Shown: positions 1-13,700, numbered from the stretch's first letter. The stretch: DNA of 64,000 bases from Adiantum capillus-veneris (GCA_014529385.2 CM043953.1:82807838-82871837); one strand, 5' to 3'. Notes: generated by a model not told the origin, from the sequence alone. Numbers and translations: made by a program.

Positions 1-1663
1 GTCTCGGTCGCCAAAATATTGGCCGAAAAAGATTCACCGGGGGCCGGTTCCGTACCAATCCAGTCCGCTCGATCACTGTGCCATTTTGGAATTTTGAGCA
101 GCAGCTAGGGTTTTGAACACAGTAGAATAAGTGATCCAAATAACAGTGCTTTGGTTGAGATGTATGTTGGATGTGTGCTGGATGTGATGCGCTTCAGAGA
201 GCACAATAAATGCTTGACTGGAATCTCTTTGAAGGTTGTCTCTTGATACGGGCAACACATTTCACGATGAGGTTGCTCGACGGGGGCTGCTAGGGAAAGA
301 TGTTATGCTTACCAATGCCTTGCCCGATATTGTAACAAAGTGGGCCTTTACGGAAGTCGGCAGCCAAAAGGCCGCCCAACTTAACCGATGAAGGCCGCCT
401 AATTGTTTTTCTTGGCAATGCTTTGGCCGCTATGCATGCCAAATGTGATGCCCTTCAATGCCGCCCAAGAGCTTTAAACAAATGGCCACCCAAGAACATT
501 AAATCAATGGCCGCCCATCAATGGCCAAATAGGGCTTAACTAGTGTGTAATCAAAAGAAAAACAAGGAAGTCGATGTCGGGCAGAGCAACGCACGTAGCG
601 TGGAGGGAGATGGGCTCGCGCAAGCCAATGTGGCACTCAAACGAAGCCGTGAAGAAACACAAAATCCTCAGCTAGTAAGGGCGATGCTGTTCGGAGCCAC
701 TCGCGGTCCTTTTCGTGTTGGTCTAGAAAATCACCTGCCACATCATAGAGAGGCTACCCATTAGCGATGTCGCTAATCGGTAGGCTATTTTTAGTAAGGG
801 AGACATGCAACCTATAAAGAAGAAGGGATGGCTCTCTTGAGGGCACTCTCTCATTTCTTTTGGAAGGGTCTTCTCTTCTCAGGAACTCTCTCTCCGGGGA
901 GAAAAAGCCTAAACCCAAATTTCTTAAGCTCTCCTTAAGTCGAGCTAATCTTAATCTCCTTAAACCAAGCCAAAATTCTTAACACTCATTAGCCAAGCTA
1001 GATCTCGATCTCATTGAGGAAGCCTAATCTCTAAACTCCAACCAAAGCTCTCGCTCTCATTAGCCAAGCTTGATCTTGCCTTCTTAAGCCGAACCTTCTC
1101 GGATCTACTTAAGCCTAAGTTAGGATTTCTAATCCTCTCAAGCTAAGCCAAAGCTTCGATCTCATTGAGCCAAGCTTAAACCTTGAAGAAACGAGCTCTA
1201 AGCCTAATCTCTGATGTCATTAGCTTTGATACTGATATTCATGAGGTCTCAGAGCCTAAACAATCTATAACCCGGATTACCACAAGCTCTAAACCAATTC
1301 CGTAAACCCCTTAAACCGGAATTACGTTGGTAATCTTAAACCGAGTCGGATCACCCAAGGCCATTGGAAGTTGAAGCTCCTAAGCCATGGCAAGAAGAAG
1401 CTGAAGATAATACAAGGCAGTTCAACTTTTATTTTCTTGATTAGCACCTAGATTAAACGAGGACAATCCTTGTAAGGACTATAAACTCCTCATTAATATT
1501 TGATTAAAGCAGGGATATTGTTGATTATTTGGTTTAAGGTAAACTGTCTGTTTTAAGCTTTATTCTCGTTAATTGTGTCTGCTACAACTCTTTTCCCTGC
1601 ACCTCTCAAAGCCAAAGGCCCGGTGCCTTCTCGGCTCACCTTTCAAAAACAAATCCCCCGACA
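1..1663 (+). repeat. LTR 1 of the tandem array (5' end outside the window)
   Basis: Aligns with 4203-6231 and 8796-10744, and ends in CCCCCGACA at 1663. It has a TATAAA box at 813-818, followed by a pyrimidine-rich R/U5 region built of degenerate repeats around the words TTAAGC, CTCATTAGCC and AAGCTNGATCT. By comparison with LTR 2, about 430 bp of its 5' part lie before position 1. Confidence 0.85.
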
Positions 1664-1679
1664 TACTTGGTGAATTCGA

Positions 1680-3617
1680 CGCGAAACAAGCCGGGGTGGG
1701 AGGTCAAGATGGAAATTCCAAAAGAGTTGAAGTAGGTTATTAGAGATTACAACTTCAATAGATTTGATAAAAATCTAGCAACAGCAAATATGTTAAAGGT
1801 GTTGGGCTTAGTTGAGAGATGTTTGCGAGAAGTAAAAGATATGAAGATGAAAGAGAAGATTGATGCTGCAGTGGAGATGGCACTTGATGCCATACATGAA
1901 CAATATGGAATTTTTCAAGGAGATGATCTAGATGGACTCCTTGCATGCTATCAAGTGGATATGAAGAGCCAAGGAATGCCATAAGATCGGATGATTTCAA
2001 CCTTTGAAGAATTTGTAACCTCCGAGTTTAAAGATAAGGTATGAGAACTGGCTAAAACATATCCCACGCAATGGGACTATTTTGTAGATGGGACTATTAT
2101 CAAGTTGGAAATGAAGGAGATTAATGAATGAAGCCAGATTGTTTTCTATAAAGAAGAGGGGGATCACATGTAGTTCCTTAATTATGATCAATTTTGGGAT
2201 CATATTTCTGCAAGAAGTAAACCCAAGGCAAATACAGCTTCGAAATAGAAGATTTAACTTCAAAGGACCATATTTTGAGCAACCTAGCAAAGGTAAATCA
2301 TGAATTTAGTGCTGAAACACAAACATATGATTTTGTTTCAAAGATAGCTTGTATGGAAGTTACCTTGGATAATGCTTCTAGTGAAGAGCTAGACTGTACA
2401 AAAAAAAATTACAAGCTACTGGCCTTGGCATGGGATGCTCTCAAAAAGTCTATCAAGAAGATGAGCCACTACAGGCTTCTAATGAATCTATCGGCACTAT
2501 AGCTGAACAAGACAATAGATTTACTACAGATGATGGCATAAATGAAGCTATTATATATACAATAGCTGATGAAGGGGGTGAGATTGTGGACCTAGCACAG
2601 GATGAGCCTGAAGATGCCAAAGAACCTATGGTTGCTCCTAGCAATATCCTTGCTGATTCTATTATCATAGAATAAGATTCCATAATTGAAGGTTTTCTGG
2701 CCCAATCTGAAGGAGAAGGTTATAGCAGTATAGGAGAGCTTTGTGATGCATGTACCCCTTTAGAAGGGATGCCTGATGAACCTTTTTCAAGTTATAATGG
2801 CTTTCTCAATAGCATGGATTCAGATGAGGAAGCAAAGGACGATATTGAAGATTGCCTAGATCATGCTGATTGCAAACAGGATATTGACATGGATTGTACA
2901 TCTATGCTTATATACGGGTTGTAAGAGGAGCCAACTCCTATAGTTTTGATGAATGTTGAAACTTCCAAGGCTAATTTTTCCAAGAATGCTATGGATAAAG
3001 ATCTTCAGGATAAAGCTATTCTCCATTATCGAACTCAAAACCCACGTAAAAATATCTCTGATGATACAGGTCCAGGAAGTCCTAAGGTTTTTTGTAATGG
3101 CTATGAAGCTACAGGGCATGATGATGCTAAATCATCCTTGATACTACATAAAGTGCACAGGGTTTTTCATTTCTTTCGACAATGTGCCAAATGTGGCTAG
3201 ATTTGGATACTATTCCTAGTAATTCTTATGTCAATGATGTCCTAGCTACCTGTACAAAGGAGTTAGAATTATTTAATGCTTGCTAGTAACGACCTTAAGT
3301 TACCAAAAGTTAATGAGATATGGTTGTTGCTCTATGATTTAGGTGAAGCTCTAGTATATTGTGGAGGCCATCAATGCTATGTGATCTTAATGGTATTTGA
3401 TCCAGGCGATTTGACAGATCTTCAAAAGCAGGTTCATTATGGATGGGTATTTTTGGGTATATATTGTGGTTTCTTTCTGCTAGATCTAGGAATAGCATAT
3501 TTTGAGCAGAAGTTCTTGAAGTTGATCGATACAGGAAATATATGGTCATGTGGATATTATGTTGCGCCACTATTGGGGCAATTTCTGATTATCCCATTTG
3601 ATCCTGGGAGCTATTGA
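1680..3617 (+). pseudogene. Interior ORF of the tandem element, copy A (broken)
   Basis: This is the same protein-coding stretch as 6247-8209, more damaged. Open pieces are at 1790-1984, 2275-2502, 2430-2675, 2946-3200 and 3276-3617, in changing frames. The N-terminal piece matches copy B from the KMKEKID residues onward. The last piece keeps a hydrophobic stretch (GWVFLGIYCGFFLLDLGIAY) that may span a membrane. Where copy B begins with an ATG just after the LTR, this copy has ACG. I do not recognise the protein family. No zinc knuckle, DTG/DSG protease motif, YXDD or DDE motif is present, so no retroviral enzyme can be assigned. The in-frame TAA at about 2921 is also present in copy B. Confidence 0.6.
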
Positions 3618-4188
3618 AGAGCAATTTGCAGATTCAAGGATATCATTTATTTTCCTGTAGTAGCAGGCTACTTGGAAATAGATTTGTTTTTTAATGTATT
3701 CTAAGACAGAAGTGTTTTTGGTTATATGATCAACAAACTTACATGGCTAGCTTCCAGTTGACATCTTTGGACAATTCTTATAGTATTTTCACATCTTGAG
3801 ATGGTTTTGCTCTCAGAACTTGAAGTAAAGGACTTGACGGCCATTTCAAGTGCAGACAGAGTACGGCATACTTGAGCTTGACATGGTTCCTTAAAGAGAG
3901 CTTAATGGTCAAGCCGTGTACATCATTAACTGGAGCACTTGAGTCCGACAGGGTTCACTAAACAAGTTATCCATGATTGAATGCTTTGAAGATACGGCAA
4001 ATACGGTTCAAAGATTTTTGATGGGAAGCTACTTAATCCTTAAGCTAGAACATTGACGATAGGGTATAAGCCTTTTTTTTTTTCATATGTTTAGCAGTAA
4101 TGTGAGTCTAATGATGGTAAGGAGCTTAAGGTACCTGTAGCGGATGCAGATTGAAGTGTTGTTGGCATAGACCGGAGGCTATGCAGGG

Positions 4189-4202
4189 TCAAAGGGGGTG
4201 GA
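4189..4202 (+). other. Polypurine tract before LTR 2
   Basis: The purine run around AAAGGGGGTGGA directly precedes the TGTCG start of LTR 2. It is conserved at 8783-8795 before LTR 3, which is the expected priming site for plus-strand DNA synthesis. Confidence 0.75.
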
Positions 4203-6231
4203 TGTCGTGCAGCTCCGCATCCATGATAAGAAAAAGAGCAGAGAAATGCAAGATAAGATTCGTTAAAGCCTAAACATTTATTGAGCAGAGACAGGGCTTG
4301 TTAACAGGCCAAGTTTAATTATTAATGTATGCAGGATGGAGCTTAAAAGGGCCAAATGATGCCTTAATGATGCTAAAAGGGACTATGATTGAAGTGAGCA
4401 TAGATGGGAGTTTATGATCTAGAACTGTAGTGATTGAAGTGCTCTACGAGCCAGTCTTTATGGTCCGTCCATTGGAGCTATGATGATGAAGTTATGGCAT
4501 ATTGAAGTTTGAGTCGATTGCAGATCCGTACCGGATTGGGCAATTGAAACTGAGGTGTCAGAAATGAAATGAATGCACGGGCCTCAAGTGCTCACTTTGT
4601 GGAGCGCGTTGGTCTTTTTAGATCAGTGATCCGAGTCCTGGTCGCCAAGGCCCTTGGCCAATAAAGATTCATCCGTGGCCGGTTCCGTACCAGTCCAGTT
4701 CGCTCGATTGGTGTGCCATTTTGGAATTTTGAGCAGTAGCCAGGGTTTCGAATGCAGTAGAATAAGTGCTCGCGGTAACATTGCTTTGGTTAAGATGTAT
4801 GTTGCATGTATGTCCGACAGCAGATTTCACGATGAGGTTGCTCGACGAGGGCTGCTAGGGAAAGATGTTATGCTTACCAATGCCTTGCCCGATATTGTAC
4901 CAAAGTGGGCCTTTATGGAATTCGGCCGCCAAAAGGCCGCCCAGCTTAACCCATGAAGGCCGCCTATTTTTTTTGCTTGGCAATGCTTTAGCCGCTATGC
5001 GTGCCAAATGTGATGCCCTTCAATGCCGCCCAAGATCTTTAAACAAATGACCGCCCAAGAACATTAAATCAATGGCCGCCCATCAATGGCCGAATAGGGC
5101 TTAAGTGGTGTGTAAGCAAAAGAAAAACAAGGAAGTCGATGGCGCGTAGAGCAGCGCAGGCAGCGTGAAGGGAGATGGGCTCGCACAGGCCACTGTGGCG
5201 CTCAAACGAAGCTGACGAAGAAACGCAAAATCCTCAGCTAGCAAGGGCGATGCCGTCCGGAGCCACTTGCGGTCCATTTTGTGTTGGTCCGAAAAATTGC
5301 CTGCCACATCATAGAGAGGCTACCCATTAGCAATGTCGCTAATCGGTGGGCTATTTTTAGTAAGGGAGCCATGGAACCTATAAAGAAGAAGGGACGGCTC
5401 TCTTGAGGGCACTCTCTCATTTCTTTTGGAAGGGTCTTCTCTTCTCAGGAACTCTCTCTCCAGGGAGAAAAAGCCTAAACCCAAATTTCTTAAGCTCTCC
5501 TTAAGTCGAGCTAATCTTAATCTCCTTAAACCAAGCCAAAAATATTAACACTCATTAGCCAAGCTAGATCTCGATATTATTGAGGAAGCCTAATCTCTAA
5601 TCTCCAACCAAATCTATCACTCTCATTAGCCAGGCTTGATCTTGCCCTCTTAAGCCGAACCTTCTCAAATCAACTTAAGCCTAAGCTAGGATTTCTAATC
5701 TTCTCAAGCTAAGCCAAAGCTCCGATCTCATTGAGCCAAGCTTGAACCTTGATGAAACGAGCTCTGAGCCTAATCTCGCATGTCATTATCTTTGATAATC
5801 ATATTCATGAGTTCTCACAGCCTAAACAATCTATAACCTGGATTACCACAAGCTCTAAACCAAATCCCTAAACCCCTTGAACCAGAATTAAGCTGGTAAT
5901 CTTAAACCGATTCAGATCACCCAAGGCCATTGGAAGTTGAAGCTCCTAAGCCATGGTGGGAAGAAGCTGAAGACAATACAAGGTATTTCAACTTTGATTT
6001 TCTGGATTAGCACCTGGATTAAACTCGGACAATCCTTGTAAGGAGTATAAACTCCTCCATTAATATTTGATTTGAAGCAGGGATACTGTTGATTATCTGG
6101 TTTAAGGTAAACTGTCTGTTTTAAGCTTTGTTCTCGTTAATTTTTTCTGCTGCAACTCTTTTCCCTACACCTCTCACAGCCAGAGGCCCTGTGCCTTCCC
6201 GGCTCATCTTTCAAAAACAAATCCCCCGACA
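4203..6231 (+). repeat. LTR 2 of the tandem array (complete, 2029 bp)
   Basis: Starts TGTCGTGCAG after a purine tract and ends CCCCCGACA. It has TATAAAG at 5379-5385 and the same degenerate TTAAGC/CTCATTAGCC-rich downstream region as LTR 1. It serves both interiors, as 3' LTR of the left unit and 5' LTR of the right. Relative to LTRs 1 and 3 it lacks a stretch near 4800 containing GGATGTGATGCGCTTCAGAG. Confidence 0.88.
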
Positions 6232-6246
6232 TACTTGGTGAACCCT

Positions 6247-8209
6247 ATGCGAAACAAGCCAGGGTGGGAGGTCAAGATGGAAATTCCAGAAGGGTTGAAG
6301 CAGGTTATTGAAGATTACAACTTCAATAGATTTGATAAAAATCTAACAACAACAGATTCGTCAAAGATTTTGGGCTTAGTTTCAGAGATGTTTGCGAGAA
6401 GTAAAAGCTATGAAGATGAAAGAGAAGATTGATGCTGTAGTGGAGATGGCACTTGATGCCGTACATGAACAGTATGGAATTTTTCAAGGACGTGATCCAG
6501 ATGGACTCCTTGCATGCTATCAAGCGGAGATTAAGAGACGACGAATTCCAGAAGATCGAATGATTTTGACCTTTGAAGAAGTTGTAACCTCCGAGTTTAA
6601 AGATAAGGTATGAGATCTGTCCGAAACATATCTCACGCAGTGGGACTATTTTGCAGATGGGTTTGTTCACGAAAGTTCAAAGATTATCGAGTTGGCAACA
6701 ATGAAAGAGATTAATGAATGAAGCCAGATTGTTTTCTATAAAGAATAAGGGGATTACATGTAGTTCCTTCATTATGATCAATTTTGGGATCATATTTCTG
6801 CAAGAAGTAAATCCAAGGCAAATGCAGCTTCGGAAATAGCAGATTTAACTTCAAAGGACCATATTTTGAGCAACCTAGCAAAGGTAAATCATGAATTTAG
6901 CGCTGAAACACCAACATATGATTTTGTTTCAAAGATAGCTTGTATCGAAGCTACCTTGGATAATGCTTCTACTGAAAAGCTAGACTGTACAAAAAAAAAT
7001 TTACGAGCTACTGACCTTGGCATGGGATGCTCTCAAAAAGTCTATCAAGAAGATGAGCCACTACAGGCTTCTAATGGATCTATCGACACTATAGCTGAAC
7101 AAGACAATAGATTTACTACAGATGATGGCATAAATGAAGCTATTATATATACAATAGCTGATGAAGTGGCTGAGATTGTGGACCTAGCACATGATGAGCC
7201 TGAAGATTCCAAAGAACCTATGGTTGCTCCTAGCAATATGCTTGTTGATTCTATTATCATAGAAGAAGATTCCATAATTGAAGGTTTTCTGGCCCAATCT
7301 GAAGGAGAAGGTTATAGCAGTATAGGAGAGCTTTGTGATGCATGTACCCCTTTAGAAGGGATTACTGATGAACCTTTTTCAAGTTATAATGGCTTTCTCA
7401 ATAGCATGGATTCAGATGAGGAAGCAAAGGACGATATTGAAGATTGCCTAGATCATGCTGATTGCAAACAGGATATTGACATGGATTGTACATCTATGCT
7501 TATATACGGGCTGTAAGAGGAGCCAACTCCTATAGTTTTGATGAATGTTGAAACTTCCAAGGCTAATTTTTCCAAGAATGCTATGGATAAAGATCTTCAG
7601 GATAAAGCTATTCTCCATTATCAAACTCAAAACCCACGTAAAAATATCTCTGATGATACAGGTCCAGGAAGTCCTAAGGTTTTTCGTAATGGCTATGAAG
7701 CTACAGGGCATGATGATGCTAAATCATCCTTGATACTACATAAAGTGCACAAGGTTTTTCATTTCTTTCGACAATGTGCCAAATGTGGCTGGATTTGGAT
7801 ACTATTCCTAGTAATTCCTATGTCAATGATGTCCTGGCTACTACCAGTAAAAGGGAGTCACAATTATTTAATGCTTGCTGGTAACGACCTTAAGTTACCA
7901 AAAGTTTATGATATGTGGCTGTTGCACTATGATTCAGGTGAAGCTCTAGTATATTGCGGAGGCCATCAATGCTATGTGATCTTAATGGTATTTGATCCAG
8001 GTGATTTGATAGATCTTCAAAAGCACGTTCATTATGGATGGGTATTTTTGGGTATATATTGTGGTTTCTTTCTTCTAGATCTAGGAATAGCATATTTGGA
8101 GCAAAAATTGAAGTTGATCGATACAGGAAATATATGGTCATGTGGATATTATGTTGCACCACTATTGGGGCAATTTCTTATTATCCCATTTGATCTTGGG
8201 AGCTATTGA
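6247..8209 (+). pseudogene. Interior ORF of the tandem element, copy B (unknown family)
   Basis: A long reading frame starts with ATG at 6247, a few bases inside the interior, and runs to 8209. It is interrupted by a frameshift near 6385, stops at about 6611-6613, 6719, 6749 and 6761, and a TAA at 7514-7516. Open pieces 6866-7516 (216 codons) and 7538-8209 (223 codons) are in one frame. The middle part is very acidic and rich in D, E, S and I. The last piece has a CAKCG motif followed by two hydrophobic segments (near 7785-7850 and 8035-8100) that could be membrane-spanning. No gag or pol motif is seen and I do not recognise the family. An env-like or captured host product is possible but unproven. 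Confidence 0.6.
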
Positions 8210-8782
8210 AGAGCAATTTACAGATTCAAGGATATCATTTATTTTCCTGTAGAGCAGGTTACTTGGCAGTAGATTTGTTTTTGGATGTATGCTAAGACAG
8301 AAGTGTTTTTGGTTATATGATCAATAAGCTTACATGGCTAGCTTCCAGTTGACATCTTTGGACAATTATTAAAGTATTTTCACATCTTTTGAGATGGTTC
8401 TGCTCTCAGAACTTGAAGTAAAGGACTTGTCGGCCATTTCGTGTGTAGACAGAGTAAGGCATACTTGAGCTTGACAGGGTTCCTTAAAGAGAGCTTAATG
8501 GTCAAGCCGTGTGCATCATTAACTGGAGCACTTGAGTCTGACAGTGTTCACTAAACAAGTTATCCATGATTGAATGCTTTGAAGATACGGCAGATACGGT
8601 TCAAAGATTTTTGATGGGAAGCTACTTACTGCTTAAGCTAGAACATTGATGATACGGTATAAGCCTTATTTTTTTTCATATGTTTACCAGTAATGTGAGT
8701 CTGATGATGGTAAGGATCTTAAAGTACTTGTAGCGGATGCAGATTGAAGTGTTGTTGGCATAGACCGGAGGCTGTGCAGGTT

Positions 8783-8795
8783 CAAAGGGGGTAGA
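8783..8795 (+). other. Polypurine tract before LTR 3
   Basis: The purine run AAAGGGGGTAGA abuts the TGTCG start of LTR 3 and matches the tract before LTR 2. Confidence 0.75.
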
Positions 8796-10744
8796 TGTCG
8801 TGCAACTCCGCATCCATGATAAGAAAAAGAGCAGATAAATGCAAGATAATATTCTTTGAAGCCTACACATTTACAAAGCAGTGATCAGGGCTTGTTAGCA
8901 GCCCAAGTTTAATTATTAATGTATGCCAGATGCATCTTAAAAGGGCCAATTGATGCCTTAATGATGCTAGAAGGGACTATGCTTGAAGTGAGCATAGATG
9001 GGAGTTTATGATCTAGAACTGTAGTGCTTGAAGTTATCTACGAGCCTGTCTTGACTGCTCGTCGATTGGAGCTACGATGAAGAAGTTATGGCATATTGAA
9101 GTTTGAGTCGATTGCAGATCCGTATCGATTGGGCAACTCCACAGCTGAGGTGACAGAAATGAAATGAATGCATGGGCCTGAAGTGCTCACTTTGTGGAGC
9201 ACATCGATCTTTTCAGATCAGTGATCGGAGTCCCGGTCGCCACGGTATTGGCCGATTAAGATTCACCTGGGGGCCGGTTCCGTACCAGTCCAGTTCGCTC
9301 AATCGGTGTGCCATTTTGGAATTTTGAGCAACAGCCAGGGTTTCGAATGCAGTAGATTAAGTGCTCGAGGTAACAATGCTTTGGTTGAGATGTATGCTGG
9401 ATGTGATGCGCTTCAGAGAGAACAATAAATGCTTGAGTTGAATCTCTTTTCAGGTCGTCTCTTGATATGGGCAGCAAATTTCACGATGAGGTTGTTCGAT
9501 GGGGGCTGCTAGGGAAAGATGTTATGCTTACCAATGCCTTGCCTGATATTGTACTAGAGTGGGATTTTATGGAAGTCGGCCGTCAAAAGGCCACCCAAAT
9601 TAACCCATGAAGGCCGCCTAATTGTTTAGCTTGGCAATGCTCTGGCAGCTATGCATGCCAAATGTAATGCCCTTCAATGCCGCCCAAGAGCTTTAAACAA
9701 ATGGCAGCCCAAGAACATTAAATCAATGGCCACCCATAAATGGACGAATAGGGCTTAAGTGGTGTGTAAGGAAAAGAAAAACAAGGAAGTTGATGGTGGG
9801 CAGAGCAGCACAGGCAGCATGGAGGGAGATGGGCTCACGCAGGTCAATGTCGCTAATGGGTAGGCTATTTTTAGTAAGGGATCCATGCAACCTATAAAGA
9901 ATAAGGTACGGCTCTCTTGAGGGCACTCTCTCATTTCTTTTGGAAGGGTCTTCTCTTCTCAAGACCTCTCTCTCCGGGGAGAAAAAGCCTAAACCCAAAT
10001 TTCTTAAGCTCTCCTTAAGCCGAGCTAATCCTAATATCCTTAAACCAAGACAAAATTCTTAACACTCATTAGCCAAGCTAGATCTTGATCTCATTGAGGA
10101 AGCCTAATCTCTAATCTCCAACCAAAGCTCTCGCTCTCATTAGCCAAACTTGATCTTGCCCTCTTAAGCCGAACCTTCTCGCATCAACTTAAGCCTAAGC
10201 TAGGATTTCTAATCTTCTCAAGCTAAGCCAAAGCTCCAATCTCATTGAGCCAAGCTTAAACCTTGATGAAACGAGCTCTAAGCCTAATCTCGGATGTCAT
10301 TAGCTGTGATAACCATATTCACGAGTTCTTAGAGCCTAAGTAATCTATAACCCGGATTACCACAAGCTCTAAACCACATCCCTAAACCCCTTAAACCGGA
10401 ATTAAGGTGGTAATCATAAACCGAGTCAGATCACCCAAGGCCATTGGAAGCTGAAGCTCCTAAGCCATGGCGGGAAAAAGCTGAAGACAATACAAGGCAG
10501 TTCAACTATGATTTTCTTGATTAGCACCTAGATTAATCCAGGACCATCCTTGTAACGAGTATAAACTCCTCCATTAATATTTGATTAAAGCAGGGATATT
10601 GTTGATTATTTGGTTTAAGGTAAACTGTCTGTTTTAATCTCTGTTCTCGTTAATTGTGTCTGTTGCAACTCTTTTCCCTGCACCTCTCACAGCCAGAGAC
10701 CCGGTGCGTTCCCCGCTCACCTTTCAAAAACAAATTCCCCGACA
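8796..10744 (+). repeat. LTR 3 of the tandem array (1949 bp)
   Basis: Starts TGTCGTGCAA and ends TTCCCCGACA. TATAAA is at 9893-9898. Compared with LTRs 1 and 2 it lacks about 140 bp at 9847, exactly between two copies of CAATGT, so the deletion joined a short direct repeat. Unrelated sequence begins at 10745, which marks the right edge of the array. Confidence 0.85.
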
Positions 10745-13700
10745 ACAGTCACTTGCTTATGAAGTGGTTGACCTCGATGAAGCATGTATCACCTCAAATT
10801 TTGTTGCATACATTAATGGCAAGGGCCAATTTTTTTAGTATCTCAAGGAGATAGGCACGATCTAATTCTGGACTTGTTAAAGGCAACAAGTTGCTCAGCA
10901 TGGCCGACTCCTCAGTAAGTTTCTCGGCATGGCCGACTCCTTCTTACTATTTCTTGAAGCTGAAAGAGGATGCTCACCACACAATAATGGTCAATTTCAA
11001 TTGAAATTGTTCGACATGGTCGATTCTTTTTTGTTATGATATTTGCCACCACACCCGCTGGCTATCAGCACAAACATATTCATGTGAAGGAAGGCTTCAA
11101 TTTAAGACTCTTGCATTGAGATTTTTTTCGTTTGGGGTAGGCTACGTGCACACTCTTTTGGGGAATTTCTCCTTATGCCTGAATGATATTTCAAGACATC
11201 TTTCTCTCGTGAAACGGAGAAGGTCTTGATCTACATTTGAGCGAGTTTTTCTTCCAACATCTCAAGAAAACTGGTTACAGCAGGATGACCAGGTTAGACC
11301 ATGTTCAGTATTGTTTTTTGTTTCATGTTTATAAATTTACATTGGAAACTAATGCTTTGGAACAAAGCGAAGTTCTTTGACAATTTTAAATGAAGCAAGG
11401 CTTCTCCCTTGTGCCAAGGTACTACCCACTGACTTGGAATCACGAGTAGTGGCACACAAGTTTGAAAAAACTGGCAAAATAGGAAATATCACCTCACAGA
11501 ATGGTTTTGGCTCTCGTTTGAGGCCATCACACTCGCCAAGGGCTTAAAAATCTGTATGCAAGGCATGCTAGCCAGGTGGCATGAATTCCACTGCTTCCGA
11601 GATTAGGCTTCTGCTATCACACTAGACACTTTGTCACAAAATAACTAAGTTCTGGATTGTTTAAATTTTTGGTTGCTGTCAACGCATAATACCACTAAAT
11701 GGAACCTAAATCTACGACTTATTTCACAGGCAAAGTGTCATATTAAGTCATTTTTGTAAAGTCACGACCCCATACATGGTAAGTGGATCAACCTATGGCT
11801 TGTGTTTTCTGTTCCCTCTCTCAATGAGAGCGTTATACAGGAAGATTGTTGCATGCTTATAAGATAAGCTGCAAGTTAGGCATAAGATGCATCAGAGCAC
11901 ATAGATTGGGCAAAACATATACAACCTCGTCACTTAAGTAAAGTTCCTCAGCCCAGCATTTTCTCTCTCTTTCATATTTCTCTCCATGAATAATGAAAAC
12001 TTTCTATGCAGTTTTTGATACATGTTTTGTTTGGGAGTCAGTATGAGCCAAGGTGCTCTAGCTCTCAACTAGAAATTGGGCAAGACGCCCTCTACATTAG
12101 TCTTCATCGTTTCCTCAATTGACCACTAATTGCCATAAGGGCTATGCACCACACACACTGGCTAAAATTCATTGTCAGATCTCGGGTATGACCCAACAAT
12201 TGGCATTTCTTGGGGGATTGTTCTTAAGATCAAACAGATCTACCCACTGAACTACACAACGATGTTAATCAACAAGCAAGAGTCTTGTCATTATGGATGT
12301 TTATGGTGTCATTTCTGTACAACATAGTTTCAGTGCGACACTCGAGTCGAGTTTTTGATAACCATAAACTCAACTCAATTGATTTCTACCACGGATTTTA
12401 GATGCAACATACCGTTGCAACATCATGGTTGTCCATAAGAGCTAGAATTTACACTTATGTGGATCTCCTACTCTCTTGTTAGCACTACGAGTGTCTATGG
12501 ATACATTGTTTTGGGGTAAGACCCCGCGGGTGCTTTCTAAATCACCCCATAGTCATGGAGGATCATAGTTTGATCTATTCTCATTATACTTTCAAGTAAA
12601 TAAGTCCGCAATATACCACCCGGTAGCAGATGAATTCAACTTCTAAAGTTGATTCCAATCATTCTGTACACGGTTGACTATGTTGGTTACCGTTACCTGC
12701 TAGTCGAACAGTTTCTACAAAGGGCTTACCAAGGGGTTTGACTACGTCAATTCTCATCGAAGGGTTTGGATTGCAAAGGCAACATCCAGGGTTTCTAGTG
12801 CAATGTTTCTTGTTTTTTCACATGTGGATGACGTGCTCCTCTGTATTTGAATACAGGTGAGTGAACCTTCACTTCAATCTCCAGGTACGCATCTAGTGAT
12901 TTGGTGTTATTCCAGTTTTTAGTATGCATTTCTTGGGTTTTTCAAGTCATTTAAGTACGCTTGAATATTTCAGGGCCATGCCAAGGGCATGTCGAAACAC
13001 GTAATTTGGGCCGTAGTGTCCAATGTACATTACGCTATTATAAATCCACTTGTAGGATTTAAATTAGCACATGTTTTCCCATGGGATACAACATGGTCTA
13101 GGGCCTCAAGGAGTTCGGTTTAGCTAGTGTGGAGAAATGAATCAGGGTCCCTCTCACTCTTGTCACAGAGTGTTTAGAGTTACCTCCATAGACAAGTCCA
13201 TCTTTTACTTGAAGGATGTTCTTTTTTACACATCCTACATGAGACATATTCCATATGTGGAGAATATGAGTCTCTGGACTGACACTGGCGCCATTATTTC
13301 AATTATGTGTCACGAAAAAGTCCCTAGGTGCTGGTCAAATCTGTTTTCTATACCATTTTAAGTACGACGGATCAGGAGCAATTTCAGTGGGACCAGAAAA
13401 TGTCGGATACTTAGAATGACTTGTTCAGCTACAAGTATTGCTAAACAACATTACAGATGGCTATTTATACATATAGCAAGGCTCGGAGTGGTTAATGAAA
13501 AAGTTTCATTGTTGTCCCTGGAAGTGATTAATGTTTCATCTTCGATTATGGTTCAAACATTTCAGCAAGGCTTGAAGATGATTACCACTGCAAGTATTTA
13601 GTTTCTTTTCGGAACTATTTACATTCCTCTTTACTGTGTGCTATGCACATCACATTTGCCATAAGTACTGGCAAGGAGGATCATGGATATACAGGTTCGG

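Larger units (their letters stand above)
1..10744 (+). mobile_element. Tandem non-autonomous LTR retrotransposon array (LTR-int-LTR-int-LTR)
   Basis: Three copies of one about 2-kb LTR (the first cut by the window edge) alternate with two copies of one about 2.55-kb interior. The repeat period is about 4.6 kb: the segment starting near 4633 recurs near 9230 and matches position 1. LTR ends are TGTCG...CGACA, a 5-bp perfect inverted end. Each interior ends in a purine tract right before the next LTR. No gag, protease, reverse transcriptase, RNase H or integrase motif is visible in either interior, so the element resembles a large retrotransposon derivative (LARD) mobilised in trans. The shared middle LTR fits unequal LTR-LTR recombination between two copies. 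Confidence 0.85.

Noticed and set aside
12800-12860. HVDDVLLC as a copia reverse transcriptase active site
   Set aside because: No other copia motif is found within 2 kb on either side, and a four-residue match is expected by chance.
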